Source of the DNA: Priestia endophytica DSM 13796
Lineage (GTDB): Bacteria; Bacillota; Bacilli; Bacillales; Bacillaceae_H
Length of the DNA: 64,000 bases
Assembly (NCBI RefSeq): GCF_900115845.1
Contig: NZ_FOXX01000011.1
Location: 114,527-178,526 of the forward strand
Reading direction: 5' to 3'
The translations under genes were made by a program, and so were the position numbers. The notes under the pieces are model-generated. The model was given only the letters and a program-made list of their open reading frames with translations, ran no database searches and was not told where the DNA came from. Within the stretch, counting starts at the first letter, position 1. Every line of letters starts with the position of its first letter. Below, in pieces: positions 43,567-53,891 of the stretch.

Positions 43567-45309
43567 TTGAGTAGCATAAAAAGATACTTTGTATTTGTAA
43601 AACCATACAAATGGAAAATTATTGCCACAATTATTATTGGTCTTGTTAAATTCTCTTTTCCTCTTATCATCCCGCTTATTTTAAAATACGTTGTTGATAA
43701 TATTTTAGGAGGGAATACTCTTTCAGACAGTGAAAAATTAACAAGACTCTTTTACTTAATGGGATTTATGTTTGTTATATTTGGACTTCTTCGTCCTCCT
43801 GTTGAATATTATCGTCAATATTACGCACAGTGGGTGGCTAACAAAATTTTATACGATATTCGGAGAAAGCTGTTTGATCATATTCAACGTCTAAGCATGC
43901 GTTTTTATGCCAATACGAGGGTTGGAGAAGTGATTTCAAGAGTAATCAATGATGTGGAGCAAACGAAAACCTTTGTTATTACAGGACTTATGAATGTTTG
44001 GCTTGATACAGCAACTATTTTTATTGCGATTGCTATCATGTTTACAATGAATGTGAAATTAACTATTGTATCAATTATCTTATTTCCAGTTTATGCGTTC
44101 ACTGTTAAATACTTTTACGGCCGGCTGCGTCATTTAACACGCGTCAGATCTCAAGCTCTTGCAGAAGTGCAAGGTCATCTTCACGAAAGGGTGCAAGGAA
44201 TCTCGCTTATCAGGAGTTTTTCAGCTGAAGAACATGAGGAAAAAGAATTCGATAAACATAACAGTAATTTCTTAAAACGAGCTGTTGATCATACAAGTTG
44301 GAATGCCAAAACATTTGCAGTTATTAATACAGTAACAGACCTTGCCCCTTTATTAGTAATTGGTTATGCAGGTTATTATGCTGTAAAAGGTGGCTTAAGT
44401 GTTGGAACGATGGTTGCCTTTGTTACATATATTGATCGTCTCTATAGCCCGCTACGCCGGCTTGTCAACGCTTCAACAACTTTAACTCAAGCAATTGCTT
44501 CAATGGATCGTGTTTTTGAATTTATGGATGAAAAGTACGATATTGAAGATAAGCCAGATGCAAAAGAATGTAAGAATATTAAAGGAAGAGTAACTTTTGA
44601 AAATGTTTCTTTTTCTTATGAAGATGAAGAAGTGCTTCATAACATTTCTCTGGATGTGCCAAGTGGAAAATCAACCGCATTTGTTGGAATGAGTGGAGGA
44701 GGAAAATCCACAATTATTAGTTTAATTCCTCGCTTTTACGACGTAAGTAAAGGGGTATTGCGCATTGATGGAGAAGACATTCGGTCTTTCAAAGTACGAA
44801 GCTTGCGCGACCAAATAGGAATTGTCATGCAAGACAATGTTTTATTTAGTGATTCTATTCGTGCCAACATTGCTTTTGGAAACCCAGAAGCAAGTGAAGA
44901 GGAAATTATCGAATCCGCTAAAGCAGCAAATGCTCATGACTTCATTTTAGAACTTCCTGAAGGATATGATACAAAAGTGGGAGAACGAGGTGTCAAGCTT
45001 TCAGGAGGTCAGAAACAACGTATTGCGATTGCTCGCGTATTTTTGAAAAACCCACCAATTCTTATTTTTGACGAAGCAACTTCTGCACTTGATTTAGAAA
45101 GTGAACATATTATTCAAGAAGCTGTTGAAAAGTTAGCAAAAAATCGCACGACATTCATTGTTGCTCACAGATTATCTACCATTACACATGTAGATGAAAT
45201 TGTTCTTATAGAAAATGGAGAAATTAAAGAGAGAGGATCACATGAGGAGCTAATGAATAAAAAAGGAAGTTACTATAGTCTCTTTAGCGTTCAACAACTA
45301 GATGGATAA
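43567..45309 (+). CDS. ygaD: ABC exporter, fused membrane and ATPase domains (YgaD)
   Basis: This 580-residue half-transporter has a six-helix membrane domain (about 10-310) and an ATPase domain (about 340-575) with Walker [10 protein letters not shown], the signature LSGGQKQR, Walker [13 protein letters not shown] and the switch His in VAHRLST. It works as a homodimer exporting lipids or drugs; the substrate is not known. The start is TTG with GAGGGGGG upstream. It follows ntdP, as in B. subtilis. Confidence 0.94.
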   Translation: MSSIKRYFVFVKPYKWKIIATIIIGLVKFSFPLIIPLILKYVVDNILGGNTLSDSEKLTRLFYLMGFMFVIFGLLRPPVEYYRQYYAQWVANKILYDIRRKLFDHIQRLSMRFYANTRVGEVISRVINDVEQTKTFVITGLMNVWLDTATIFIAIAIMFTMNVKLTIVSIILFPVYAFTVKYFYGRLRHLTRVRSQALAEVQGHLHERVQGISLIRSFSAEEHEEKEFDKHNSNFLKRAVDHTSWNAKTFAVINTVTDLAPLLVIGYAGYYAVKGGLSVGTMVAFVTYIDRLYSPLRRLVNASTTLTQAIASMDRVFEFMDEKYDIEDKPDAKECKNIKGRVTFENVSFSYEDEEVLHNISLDVPSGKSTAFVGMSGGGKSTIISLIPRFYDVSKGVLRIDGEDIRSFKVRSLRDQIGIVMQDNVLFSDSIRANIAFGNPEASEEEIIESAKAANAHDFILELPEGYDTKVGERGVKLSGGQKQRIAIARVFLKNPPILIFDEATSALDLESEHIIQEAVEKLAKNRTTFIVAHRLSTITHVDEIVLIENGEIKERGSHEELMNKKGSYYSLFSVQQLDG

Positions 45310-45347
45310 AAATGTCGAAAACTTATTTAAGTTTTCGACATTTTTTT
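45310..45347 (+). terminator. Terminator after ygaD
   Basis: AAATGTCGAAAACTT and AAGTTTTCGACATTT form a perfect 15-bp stem followed by TTTT. Confidence 0.92.
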
Positions 45348-45371
45348 ACACCTACTTAAAAACTTTTGTAT

Positions 45372-45422
45372 TATAATTTTCTCAACTGTAATTTTCTGAT
45401 AAGTCAGAAAATTACAGTTGAG
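45372..45422 (+). promoter_or_regulatory. -10 element with adjacent 42-bp palindrome
   Basis: TATAAT at 45372-45377 is followed at once by a perfect 19-bp inverted repeat (45381-45399 and 45404-45422, loop TAAG). It would overlap the transcription start and the leader of the peptide-importer operon. An operator or a stable 5' hairpin are both possible. No T-run follows. Confidence 0.6.
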
Positions 45423-45457
45423 GATGGTTTCTAAATTTTCATATAAGGAGTGAGGCT

Positions 45458-46468
45458 GTGGAATCAGAAAAAGTGATTGATGTACAGAACTTGCGCATCT
45501 CTTTTAAAACAGAAGATGGCCAGGTGCCAGCAGTTGATGGAATTACGTTTCATATAAAAAAAGGCGAGATTTTAGGAGTAGTAGGCGAATCAGGCTGTGG
45601 TAAAAGCATTACATCTCTATCGCTTATGAAACTTGTCCCTGAGCCCCCAGGTATTGTTGAAGCAGATTCTATGCTGTTCAATGAGATCAACCTTATGAAT
45701 CTCTCAGAAAAGCAAATGCGAGAAATACGAGGAGACGACATTTCAATGATTTTTCAAGAGCCTATGACGTCCCTTAACCCTCTTTTTACAATTGGCTCAC
45801 AGCTCACTGAAGCAATACGCATACATAGAAAATGGAGTAAGAAGCAAGCGAAAGAGCGGGTTTTGGACATGTTGAAGCTTGTTGGTCTTCCTCGAGTTGA
45901 AGAGCTTATAAAAAACTATCCACATCAGCTTTCTGGAGGAATGAGACAGCGTGTAATGATTGCGATGGCTCTTTTATGTGATCCGAAATTACTTATTGCA
46001 GATGAACCGACAACAGCTCTTGATGTAACCATTCAAGCTCAAATTCTACAATTAATGAAAGAATTAAATGAAGAATTAAATACAGCAATTATGCTTATCA
46101 CTCACGACCTTGGAGTTGTTGCTGAAGTGTGTGATCGGGTCATGGTTATGTATGCGGGAAAAATTATTGAAGAAACAGACGTTCTCACCCTTTTTAAAAA
46201 TCCAAAACATCCATACACAAGAGGCCTCATTAAATCTGTTCCTGATAAAAGAATAAAGAAAGATCGGTTGTATTCTATTCCTGGTAATGTTCCTAAGCCA
46301 GGATCTATTAAACAAGGTTGCCATTTTGCTAGTCGGTGTGAATTTGTAACAGAGCGATGTCTCACCGAAACCCCACCTATTTATCATCTTAAAAACTATC
46401 ATAAAGTACGCTGTTTCTTACATGAAGAGGAGGGGGTTGAAAATGAGCAAAGCATTGCTACAAGTTAA
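45458..46468 (+). CDS. Peptide ABC importer ATPase, AppD/DppD-like
   Basis: This 336-residue ATPase has Walker A GESGCGKS, signature LSGGMRQR, Walker [13 protein letters not shown] and the C-terminal oligopeptide domain with a Cys-rich segment ([15 protein letters not shown]). It energises uptake of di/oligopeptides. The start is GTG after AAGGAG. It is the first gene of a DFABC-ordered set, the order of the B. subtilis app operon. Confidence 0.93.
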   Translation: MESEKVIDVQNLRISFKTEDGQVPAVDGITFHIKKGEILGVVGESGCGKSITSLSLMKLVPEPPGIVEADSMLFNEINLMNLSEKQMREIRGDDISMIFQEPMTSLNPLFTIGSQLTEAIRIHRKWSKKQAKERVLDMLKLVGLPRVEELIKNYPHQLSGGMRQRVMIAMALLCDPKLLIADEPTTALDVTIQAQILQLMKELNEELNTAIMLITHDLGVVAEVCDRVMVMYAGKIIEETDVLTLFKNPKHPYTRGLIKSVPDKRIKKDRLYSIPGNVPKPGSIKQGCHFASRCEFVTERCLTETPPIYHLKNYHKVRCFLHEEEGVENEQSIATS

Positions 46469-47411
46469 TGGTCTTAAAAAGTACTTTCTAAATAGAGAAG
46501 GAATATTAGGAAGAAAGGTTGGCAATGTAAAAGCAGTTGATGATTTAAGATTTGAGGTATATGAAGGTGAAACACTTGGGATTGTAGGAGAAAGTGGATG
46601 TGGGAAATCAACGATGGGCAGATTATTGCTGCGCTTAATTGAGCCAACAGAAGGCAGTGTTACCTTTCAAGGAAAAGAGGTAACAAATCTCTCTAAAAAA
46701 GCTGTTCGCTCACTGAGAAGAGATATGCAAATGGTTTTTCAAGATCCATTTGCTTCGTTAAATCCCCGCCATAATATTGAAAAGATTTTAGAAGAACCGC
46801 TTATTGTTCATGGAATTGGTTCAAAAAAAGAGCGAAAGAAAAAAGTACAAGAGATGCTTGAAATAGTAGGTCTTAGCGCATATCATAGCAAGCGCTATCC
46901 GCACCAATTTAGCGGTGGCCAAAGACAAAGAATAGGAATTGCCAGAGCTCTAATGACGAACCCTCGTCTTATTGTTGCAGATGAACCTGTTTCAGCACTC
47001 GACGTTTCTATTCAATCACAAGTGTTAAATCTGATGGAGCATTTACAAAAAGAATTTGGACTTACATACATCTTTATTTCTCACGACCTTGGCGTTGTTC
47101 GTCATATTAGTGACAGAGTTGGAGTGATGTATTTAGGTCAACTTGTAGAGCTTACAGAAAGTGAACGTCTTTATGAGAAAGCTTTTCACCCTTACACAGA
47201 AGCATTGCTGTCTGCTGTTCCTGTTCCAGATCCAGAAGCCAAAAAAGAGCAAGTTATTTTAAATGGAGATTTACCAAGCGCATCTAATGCCCCTGTTGGC
47301 TGTGCTTTTCATACGCGCTGTCCTAAATGTATGGATATTTGTAAAGAAAAGCGTCCAATTTTTAGAGAAGTAGAAGAAAAACATTATGTAGCCTGTCATT
47401 TATATGATTAG
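46443..47411 (+). CDS. Peptide ABC importer ATPase, AppF/DppF-like
   Basis: This ATPase of about 322 residues has Walker [10 protein letters not shown], signature FSGGQRQR, Walker B LIVADEPVSALD and the C-terminal CAFHTRCPKCMDIC stretch. The start at 46443 follows AGGAGGGGG; the gene overlaps the previous one by 26 bases, so translation is coupled. It pairs with the upstream ATPase. Confidence 0.93.
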   Translation: MSKALLQVNGLKKYFLNREGILGRKVGNVKAVDDLRFEVYEGETLGIVGESGCGKSTMGRLLLRLIEPTEGSVTFQGKEVTNLSKKAVRSLRRDMQMVFQDPFASLNPRHNIEKILEEPLIVHGIGSKKERKKKVQEMLEIVGLSAYHSKRYPHQFSGGQRQRIGIARALMTNPRLIVADEPVSALDVSIQSQVLNLMEHLQKEFGLTYIFISHDLGVVRHISDRVGVMYLGQLVELTESERLYEKAFHPYTEALLSAVPVPDPEAKKEQVILNGDLPSASNAPVGCAFHTRCPKCMDICKEKRPIFREVEEKHYVACHLYD

Positions 47412-47451
47412 AGATAACAGAATTTTTAAAATATTATGCGAGGTGAAGGAA

Positions 47452-49029
47452 ATGAAGAGAAAGAAATGGTCGTTTGGGTTATTCATCTTATCGTTGGCAA
47501 TTATGATGACCCTTGCCGGGTGTAGTAGTTCAGAGAAAGCAGATGGAAATGGGGAGAAAGGTAGCACACTTGTATTTGCTCGCGGTGGTGATTCTGTTTC
47601 TCTTGACCCAGCGATTGTGACAGATGGTGAGTCATTTAAAGTTACTCAAAATATATTTGATACGTTAATTCTATTTGGAAAACAGAACACAGAGCTTGAA
47701 CCAGGTCTTGCAACAGAGTGGAGCACATCTGAAGATGGATTAACATATACGCTTAAATTACGTGAAGGTGTTAAGTTCCATGACGGTACAGACTTTAATT
47801 CAGAAGCTGTAAAGGTGAATTTTGAGAGATGGAAAAGTGGAAATGAAGAGAAATTTTACTACTACAATTCTCAATTTGGGGATGTAATTGAGCAAATTAA
47901 TACCCCTGATGAGTACACGGTAGAATTTAAATTAAAGCGTCCTCTTGCCCCATTCTTTAAAAACTTAGCAATGTCTCCATTTGCAATTGCCTCTCCAAAA
48001 GCTTTAAAAGAGCAAGGAGATAAGTTTGGAGATCATCCTGTTGGAACAGGAGCATTTAAGTTTGGTGAGTGGAAACGTAATGATCGAATTACAGTTACAA
48101 AAAACGAAGATTACTGGAACGAAGGACGTCCGAAATTAAACGAGGTGATTTTTACGGTTATTCCAGAAAACTCATCTCGTCTTAATGCGCTAAAAACGGG
48201 GGAAGCAGATTTAATTGATGGAGTAAACTTCAGTGAGGTAGAATCTATCGAAAATGATCCTAACTTAAAAACATTTTTCCGTCCGTCTCTAAACGTAGCG
48301 TATGTTGGATTAACAACAACTCGAGGTCCGTTAAAAGATAAAAAGGTTCGTCAGGCTTTGAACTATGCAGTTGATAAGGAAGCATTGCTTAAAACATTTT
48401 ATGCAGGAGAAGGACAGGTAGCAGCTAACCCAATGCCTCCAGTTGTTGAAGGATACAATAAAGATTTAGACCCATATCCATATGATCCTAAAAAAGCAAA
48501 AGAAATATTAAAAGAAGCAGGATATGAAGATGGATTTGAGATGGAACTATGGGCAATGCCTGTGCCACGTCCATATATGCCAGATGGTCAAAAAATTGCA
48601 GAAGCTGTTCAATCTAACTTTGCAGATATCGGGGTAAAAGCCAATATTAAAACGTATGAATGGGCTACGTATTTAGAAAAAGCCCGCTTAGGTGAAGCAG
48701 ATAGTTTTCTACTAGGCTGGACAGGAGACAATGGTGATGCAGATAACTTCCTTTACGTTTTACTTGATGAAGATGCAATCGGAAGCAACAACTACACGTA
48801 TTATAAGAATCCAGAGGTCCATAAACTGCTCCTTGAAGCACAATCAACAATTGATAAAGAAAAGCGCAATGAACTATACAACAAAGCGCAAGAAATTATT
48901 AAAGATGATGCTCCATGGATTCCACTTGTACATTCTAAACCAGCTCTTGCAGGAAATAAGACGATTGAAGGATTTGCTCCACATCCAACAGGATCAGATC
49001 GTTTAGATACAGTTGAAATTAAACAATAG
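47452..49029 (+). CDS. Peptide-binding lipoprotein, AppA/DppA-like
   Basis: This protein of about 525 residues has a lipoprotein signal peptide ending in LAGC, which gives a lipid-anchored Cys, and the SBP_bac_5 domain (ARGGDSVSLDPAIVTDGESF, then PLAPFFKNLAMSPFAIAS). It delivers peptides to the permease. The start at 47452 follows GAGGTGAAGG; an in-frame ATG 48 bases earlier has no site. A hairpin follows before the permease genes. Confidence 0.93.
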   Translation: MKRKKWSFGLFILSLAIMMTLAGCSSSEKADGNGEKGSTLVFARGGDSVSLDPAIVTDGESFKVTQNIFDTLILFGKQNTELEPGLATEWSTSEDGLTYTLKLREGVKFHDGTDFNSEAVKVNFERWKSGNEEKFYYYNSQFGDVIEQINTPDEYTVEFKLKRPLAPFFKNLAMSPFAIASPKALKEQGDKFGDHPVGTGAFKFGEWKRNDRITVTKNEDYWNEGRPKLNEVIFTVIPENSSRLNALKTGEADLIDGVNFSEVESIENDPNLKTFFRPSLNVAYVGLTTTRGPLKDKKVRQALNYAVDKEALLKTFYAGEGQVAANPMPPVVEGYNKDLDPYPYDPKKAKEILKEAGYEDGFEMELWAMPVPRPYMPDGQKIAEAVQSNFADIGVKANIKTYEWATYLEKARLGEADSFLLGWTGDNGDADNFLYVLLDEDAIGSNNYTYYKNPEVHKLLLEAQSTIDKEKRNELYNKAQEIIKDDAPWIPLVHSKPALAGNKTIEGFAPHPTGSDRLDTVEIKQ

Positions 49030-49034
49030 ACAAT

Positions 49035-49071
49035 TTAAAAAGGGAGTAAATTTATTTACTCCCTTTTTGAA
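49035..49071 (+). terminator. Internal terminator in the peptide-importer operon
   Basis: AAAAAGGGAGTAAA and TTTACTCCCTTTTT pair perfectly around TTTA. It probably limits transcription into the permease genes, giving more binding protein than permease. Confidence 0.88.
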
Positions 49072-49097
49072 ATTTAAGAGGGAGGAGAAGAAGTAAA

Positions 49098-50105
49098 GTG
49101 ATTACGTATATTATTCGACGTTTATTAATGCTTGTTCCAGTCCTAGTTGGACTATCTCTTATTGTCTTTTTTATGATTCGAGCCATTCCAGGAAATCCTG
49201 CTCAAGTTATTTTAGGACAGCTTGCTACCAAAGAAGCTATTGATTCCTTGACGAAGGAGCTTGGTTTAAATGAGCCATGGTATACCCAGTATTTTCACTA
49301 TATCGGAAATCTTTTAACAGGTGATTTAGGAGAGTCATTACGGACTAAAAACCCTATTAGTGAAGAGCTTTGGCCATATCTAACGGCAACGCTAGAGCTA
49401 TCTCTTGTTGCTATTATTATTGCTATTGTCGTTGGGGTAAATGCAGGAATTATTAGTGCTTGGTTTCAAAATTCTTGGTTTGATTATAGTGCAATGCTTC
49501 TTGCTCTTATCGGCGTATCAATGCCAATCTTTTGGCTTGGTTTAATGGAACAATGGTTGTTTGCAATTCAGTGGGATATATTGCCTACTGCAGGTCGAGA
49601 AGATATTCGAAATCCAATTGACTCCATAACAGGGTTATACATAATTGATACTCTTGTTCAAGGGAAATGGGATCAATTTGCTGTTGTTATAAAACACTTA
49701 GCATTACCGAGCGTTGCGCTTGCAACAATTCCGATGGCTATTATTGCTCGTATTACACGTTCAAGTATGCTTGAAGTTATGCGCTCTGACTTTATTCGAA
49801 CTGCAAGAGCAAAAGGACTCCGCATGTTTTGGGTGGTTTATCGACATTCTTTAAAAAATGCTGTGATTCCGATTCTTACGGTAATTGGTTTACAGTTCGG
49901 CGTATTGCTTGGAGGAGCTATTTTAACAGAAACAATTTTTAGCTGGCCTGGAATTGGACGTTATATTTATGAAGCAATTGGATATCGTGATTATCCTGTG
50001 ATTCAATCTGGAATTCTTATTATTGCTCTCCTCTTTGTATGTATAAATTTAATCGTTGATTTATTGTATACAGTTATTGATCCAAGGATTAAATATAACA
50101 AGTAA
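49098..50105 (+). CDS. Peptide ABC importer permease, AppB/DppB-like
   Basis: This 335-residue permease has six transmembrane helices, an N-terminal IIRRLLMLVPVLVGLSLIVF (20 residues) and the EAA loop with RTARAKGLRMFWVVYRHSLK (20 residues). The start is GTG with GGAGGAG upstream. It forms the channel with the next gene product. Confidence 0.94.
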   Translation: MITYIIRRLLMLVPVLVGLSLIVFFMIRAIPGNPAQVILGQLATKEAIDSLTKELGLNEPWYTQYFHYIGNLLTGDLGESLRTKNPISEELWPYLTATLELSLVAIIIAIVVGVNAGIISAWFQNSWFDYSAMLLALIGVSMPIFWLGLMEQWLFAIQWDILPTAGREDIRNPIDSITGLYIIDTLVQGKWDQFAVVIKHLALPSVALATIPMAIIARITRSSMLEVMRSDFIRTARAKGLRMFWVVYRHSLKNAVIPILTVIGLQFGVLLGGAILTETIFSWPGIGRYIYEAIGYRDYPVIQSGILIIALLFVCINLIVDLLYTVIDPRIKYNK

Positions 50106-50119
50106 AGGAGGAGCAACAA

Positions 50120-51019
50120 ATGGCAGAATTAATGAAAAATAACCTTTTACCACCTGAACCTCCTATTGTAGAAGAAACATCTTCTGTCTTTAGAGAAGGG
50201 TGGCGCAGTTTTAAGAAAAATAAACTTGCTTTAGCAGGAGGCACAATTGTGCTATTTTTTATTCTCTTAGCGATATTTGCTCCTGTTATTGCTCCTGAAG
50301 GGGTAAATGAGCAAAAATTGCAAGAACGACTCCAGCCCCCTTCAAGTGAGCATTGGTTTGGAACAGACGATTTTGGGCGGGACGTATTTTCACGCGTATT
50401 GCATGGAGCAAAAACATCACTTTGGGTTGGCTTTTTCTCTGTAATGGGTTCTATTATTATCGGGAGCTTTCTTGGGATTGTAGCAGGTTATTATGGGAGA
50501 ATTGCAGACGCTATCATCTCACGGATATTTGATATTTTACTTGCTTTTCCAAGTATTTTATTAGCTATTGGAATTGTAGCAGTCCTTGGTCCATCTTTAC
50601 AAAATGCGTTAATTGCCATTGCTGTCATTAATATCCCGAACTTTGGTAGGTTAATTCGTTCAAGAGTGTTAAGTGTTAAAGAAGAAGAATATATTTTAGC
50701 AGCGAAAGCGATTGGTATGTCAGATCACCGCATTTTATTTCATCATGTGTTACCAAATAGCATTACGCCTATTATTGTACAAGGGACGCTTGCAGTTGCA
50801 ACAGCTATTATTGAGGCAGCCGCGCTTGGCTTTTTAGGACTCGGGACACAGCCTCCGAATGCGGAATGGGGGAGGATGCTAGCGGATTCTAAGCAATACT
50901 TAATGCAAGCTCCTTGGACAATGATTTTTCCAGGAGTAGCTATCATGCTTGTTGTTTTAGGGTTCAATTTACTTGGAGATGGATTGCGAGATGCACTTGA
51001 CCCAAGAATGAAAAACTAA
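50120..51019 (+). CDS. Peptide ABC importer permease, AppC/DppC-like
   Basis: This 299-residue permease has the N-terminal OppC-type segment (FREGWRSFKKNKLALAGG), HWFGTDDFGRDVFSRVLHG and an EAA loop AAKAIGMSDHRILFHHVLPN (20 residues). AAAGGAGG precedes the ATG. It is the last gene of the importer set, followed by a strong terminator. Confidence 0.94.
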   Translation: MAELMKNNLLPPEPPIVEETSSVFREGWRSFKKNKLALAGGTIVLFFILLAIFAPVIAPEGVNEQKLQERLQPPSSEHWFGTDDFGRDVFSRVLHGAKTSLWVGFFSVMGSIIIGSFLGIVAGYYGRIADAIISRIFDILLAFPSILLAIGIVAVLGPSLQNALIAIAVINIPNFGRLIRSRVLSVKEEEYILAAKAIGMSDHRILFHHVLPNSITPIIVQGTLAVATAIIEAAALGFLGLGTQPPNAEWGRMLADSKQYLMQAPWTMIFPGVAIMLVVLGFNLLGDGLRDALDPRMKN

Positions 51020-51050
51020 AAAAGCACGTGTCAGCTGACACGTGCTTTTT
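51016..51050. terminator. Bidirectional terminator
   Basis: AAAAAGCACGTGTCA and TGACACGTGCTTTTT pair across a minimal loop between the importer and convergent ygaE-like gene. Confidence 0.92.
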
Positions 51051-52134
51051 AATTTTCTTCTTCACCGCTAATCTCAAAAGAGTTTTCTGTTGTATGATAG
51101 CTTTGAAAGCTATCGATAAGCAAATCAAGATGTTCAACTTCTTCTCCATATTCAATGATAGAAGAAATGAGGGGAAAAAGATTATACAGCATTTTATTTT
51201 CATCTTCATCTTCAAGAAGTTTATATTTCATAAATGTATCAATAAGTCCACGTTTCCCTGTACAAGAAGGATCAATCGCTTTATGCGGCTGCTGAGCACG
51301 AACTTTTCCAATGAATTTTAAAAGAGTTTGTTCATGGTAGCTTAAAATGTACTCTGTTTGCTCTTTTAACACTGTTTGAAATTTCTCTGGCATATGATGA
51401 ATATCATTGCCAAGTCTATGCAGCAAACGTAGCGTTGTTAATGCCCTTTTTGTTGTAAGCAACATTTGACGAAATAGAACAAGTTTACGAGATTTTACAT
51501 GAGCATTTTTCTTAGAGTATTTTCGTTCTTCTTTATAAAAATCAAATGTTTGTTCAGTTTGTTTAAGGCGATCCTCAATTTTTTCAATATCTTCTTTTAA
51601 CAGTGTATATGCGGAAGCTTCTCTTAAGGTCATTCGAATCCATTTAATAATGTCTTCTGTTATGTGTGTCAACTTATAATAAAGTTTTGTCTCATATTTA
51701 GGTGGTAGAAAAATAAAATTTACGATAAAGGCTGATAATACTCCGAGCATGACAGTACTAAATCTAAGCAAAGCATAATCTGTTGATTCAATCGTTGTGC
51801 TTTCCATGATCGCAATAACCGTTACTAGGGAAAGCGGAATAATATTTTGGGATTTTAGACGCAAGTTGATTGTAATAACTAGAATAGCCGTCAATCCAAT
51901 TACAACGGGATGATTCCCTAGTGTAAGAGAAAAGATAACCGCTACTAAAGCTCCGATAATGTTTCCTTGAAGCTGGTCTAAAACCGTTAAATAAGAGCGA
52001 TAAATAGATGGTTGAATTGCAAAAATAGCCGCAATTCCCGCAAATGCAGGCGCTGATAGCCCAAGAAGCTCTGCTAAAAATAAGGCAAGCGTAATTGCAA
52101 TTCCTGTTTTGAAAATACGAGCACCAAGTTTCAT
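51049..52134 (-). CDS. FUSC/DUF939 family membrane protein (YgaE-like)
   Basis: This protein of about 361 residues has an N-terminal membrane domain of five or six helices (MKLGARIFKTGIAITLALFL, 20 residues, is the family start) and a long cytoplasmic C-terminal helical region (about 150-340). Such proteins resemble aromatic acid exporters. The start is uncertain: 52134 matches the family but has no clear ribosome site, while ATGs at 52152 and 52197 are also in frame. Confidence 0.8.
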   Translation of the reverse strand: MKLGARIFKTGIAITLALFLAELLGLSAPAFAGIAAIFAIQPSIYRSYLTVLDQLQGNIIGALVAVIFSLTLGNHPVVIGLTAILVITINLRLKSQNIIPLSLVTVIAIMESTTIESTDYALLRFSTVMLGVLSAFIVNFIFLPPKYETKLYYKLTHITEDIIKWIRMTLREASAYTLLKEDIEKIEDRLKQTEQTFDFYKEERKYSKKNAHVKSRKLVLFRQMLLTTKRALTTLRLLHRLGNDIHHMPEKFQTVLKEQTEYILSYHEQTLLKFIGKVRAQQPHKAIDPSCTGKRGLIDTFMKYKLLEDEDENKMLYNLFPLISSIIEYGEEVEHLDLLIDSFQSYHTTENSFEISGEEEN

Positions 52135-52215
52135 GGTGAGAGTTAATGACATTCCCTTCGTAATAAAGTTTTTCTCTGAAACCACATTATAAATCATTTG
52201 GTAAAAAAAGAAAGT

Positions 52216-52246
52216 CTGACTTTTATTATCTTTAATAAACAGTCAG
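52216..52246. promoter_or_regulatory. Inverted repeat upstream of the FUSC gene
   Basis: CTGACTTTTATTA (52216-52228) and TAATAAACAGTCAG (52233-52246) are reverse complements apart from one inserted base. The TGACT/AGTCA ends resemble TetR-type operators; a regulator gene is not in this window. Confidence 0.35.
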
Positions 52247-52403
52247 TATTTCCTTGCTAAATAGAGAAGAAGGAGCGCTCTATAGCTTTTAGAAAATAAT
52301 TTTTTCTTTTAGTAATTGCTAAACAATAACCTACTATACAAGGTTTAGAAGAGGATATCAAGAGAAAATCTTCAACAAAAAACACCATTTTTAGACGATG
52401 ATA

Positions 52404-52441
52404 AAAAAACACCTCTAGAAAGGTTTCTAGAGGTGTTTTCG
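52404..52441 (-). terminator. Terminator after gsaB
   Basis: AACACCTCTAGAAA and TTTCTAGAGGTGTT pair and are followed on the minus strand by TTTTT. Confidence 0.88.
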
Positions 52442-52450
52442 GTTATTTAC

Positions 52451-53737
52451 TTACAGTTGACTGAAAGCTTTTTCAACTGCTATTAACGTTTTTGTAATAT
52501 CTTCTTCTGTGTGAGCTATTGTTAAAAACCATGCTTCATATTTAGAAGGAGCAAGATTAATGCCTTCATTTAGCATAAGCTTAAAGAATTTTGCAAACAT
52601 CTCTCCGTCTGTATTCTCGGCTTGTTCATAGTTCACTACAGTTTCATTTGTAAAGTACACTGTAAGAGCACCTTTTAAACGGTTGATCGTAATAGGAACA
52701 TTGTATGTTTTAGCGTGCGCGGCAATTCCTTCTTCAAGCATCTCACCTAATTGATCAAGACGTTCGTAGACGCCTTCTTCTTGCAGTATTTCTAGACAAG
52801 CAATTCCAGATAGGATAGAAGCTGGATTACCTGCCATTGTGCCTGCTTGATAAGCAGGTCCAAGCGGTGCTACTTTTTCCATAATATCTTGACGACCGCC
52901 ATAAGCCCCGATTGGAAGTCCGCCTCCAATAATTTTCCCTAGAGCAGTTAAGTCTGGTTTGACTCCAAGTAAATCTTGAGCTCCTCCATACATAAAGCGG
53001 AATGCTGTGATAACCTCATCATAAATAACAAGCGCTCCAGCTTCATGAGCAAGATCATTTACAGCTTGTAGGAAGCCTTCTTTTGGTTCTACAATTCCAA
53101 AGTTCCCAACAATTGGTTCTACGAGAACACCGGCGATTTCGTCTCCCCATTTTGCAAGGGCTTCTTTAAACGGTTCAATATCGTTAAATGGAACGGTAAT
53201 AACTTCTTTTGCAATACTTTTTGGAACTCCAGCAGAATCAGGTGTTCCAAGTGTTGAAGGACCAGAACCCGCTGCAACAAGGACAAGGTCAGAGTGACCG
53301 TGATAGCAGCCAGCAAATTTAATGATTTTGTCACGTCCAGTATAAGCACGAGCAACGCGAATTGTCGTCATTACGGCTTCTGTGCCAGAGTTTACGAAGC
53401 GTACTTTATCTAAATTCGGCATCGCATTTTTTAACATTTTCGCAAATTTCACTTCATGTGCTGTTGGTGTTCCATATAAAACGCCATTTTCAGCAGCTTC
53501 TGTAATAGCTTTTGTAATATGAGGATGTGCATGACCTGTTATAATCGGTCCGTACGCTGCAAGGTAGTCAATGTATTGATTGTCATCAACATCCCAAAAG
53601 TAAGCTCCTTGTCCGCGCTTCATAGCAACGGGAGTACCGCCGCCAACTCCTTTATATGAGCGAGAAGGACTATTTACGCCCCCTACAATATGTTCAAGCG
53701 CTTCGCTATGTAATTTTTCAGAATTTGTAAATCTCAT
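52451..53737 (-). CDS. gsaB: Glutamate-1-semialdehyde 2,1-aminomutase
   Basis: This 428-residue PLP enzyme of C5 tetrapyrrole synthesis makes 5-aminolevulinate. It has the PLP motif [12 protein letters not shown], the Schiff-base Lys in [14 protein letters not shown], and [15 protein letters not shown] at the N-terminus. The Bacillus GsaB form is a second copy beside HemL. AGGAGG lies ahead of the ATG. It is divergent from the ABC-2 exporter genes. Confidence 0.95.
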   Translation of the reverse strand: MRFTNSEKLHSEALEHIVGGVNSPSRSYKGVGGGTPVAMKRGQGAYFWDVDDNQYIDYLAAYGPIITGHAHPHITKAITEAAENGVLYGTPTAHEVKFAKMLKNAMPNLDKVRFVNSGTEAVMTTIRVARAYTGRDKIIKFAGCYHGHSDLVLVAAGSGPSTLGTPDSAGVPKSIAKEVITVPFNDIEPFKEALAKWGDEIAGVLVEPIVGNFGIVEPKEGFLQAVNDLAHEAGALVIYDEVITAFRFMYGGAQDLLGVKPDLTALGKIIGGGLPIGAYGGRQDIMEKVAPLGPAYQAGTMAGNPASILSGIACLEILQEEGVYERLDQLGEMLEEGIAAHAKTYNVPITINRLKGALTVYFTNETVVNYEQAENTDGEMFAKFFKLMLNEGINLAPSKYEAWFLTIAHTEEDITKTLIAVEKAFSQL

Positions 53738-53891
53738 AAATGATGCCTCCTAGAGCATTAAAGTTTCTTTTTCTATTCTAGCAAACTTTTGCCTTTATGT
53801 ACTAGAGGAAGCAATCTTACCATTTGTGTAGATGCGTCTTATTGGTTACACTAACGTATGGTAAATAGTAAAAAGAGATGGAGGAGTGAAG

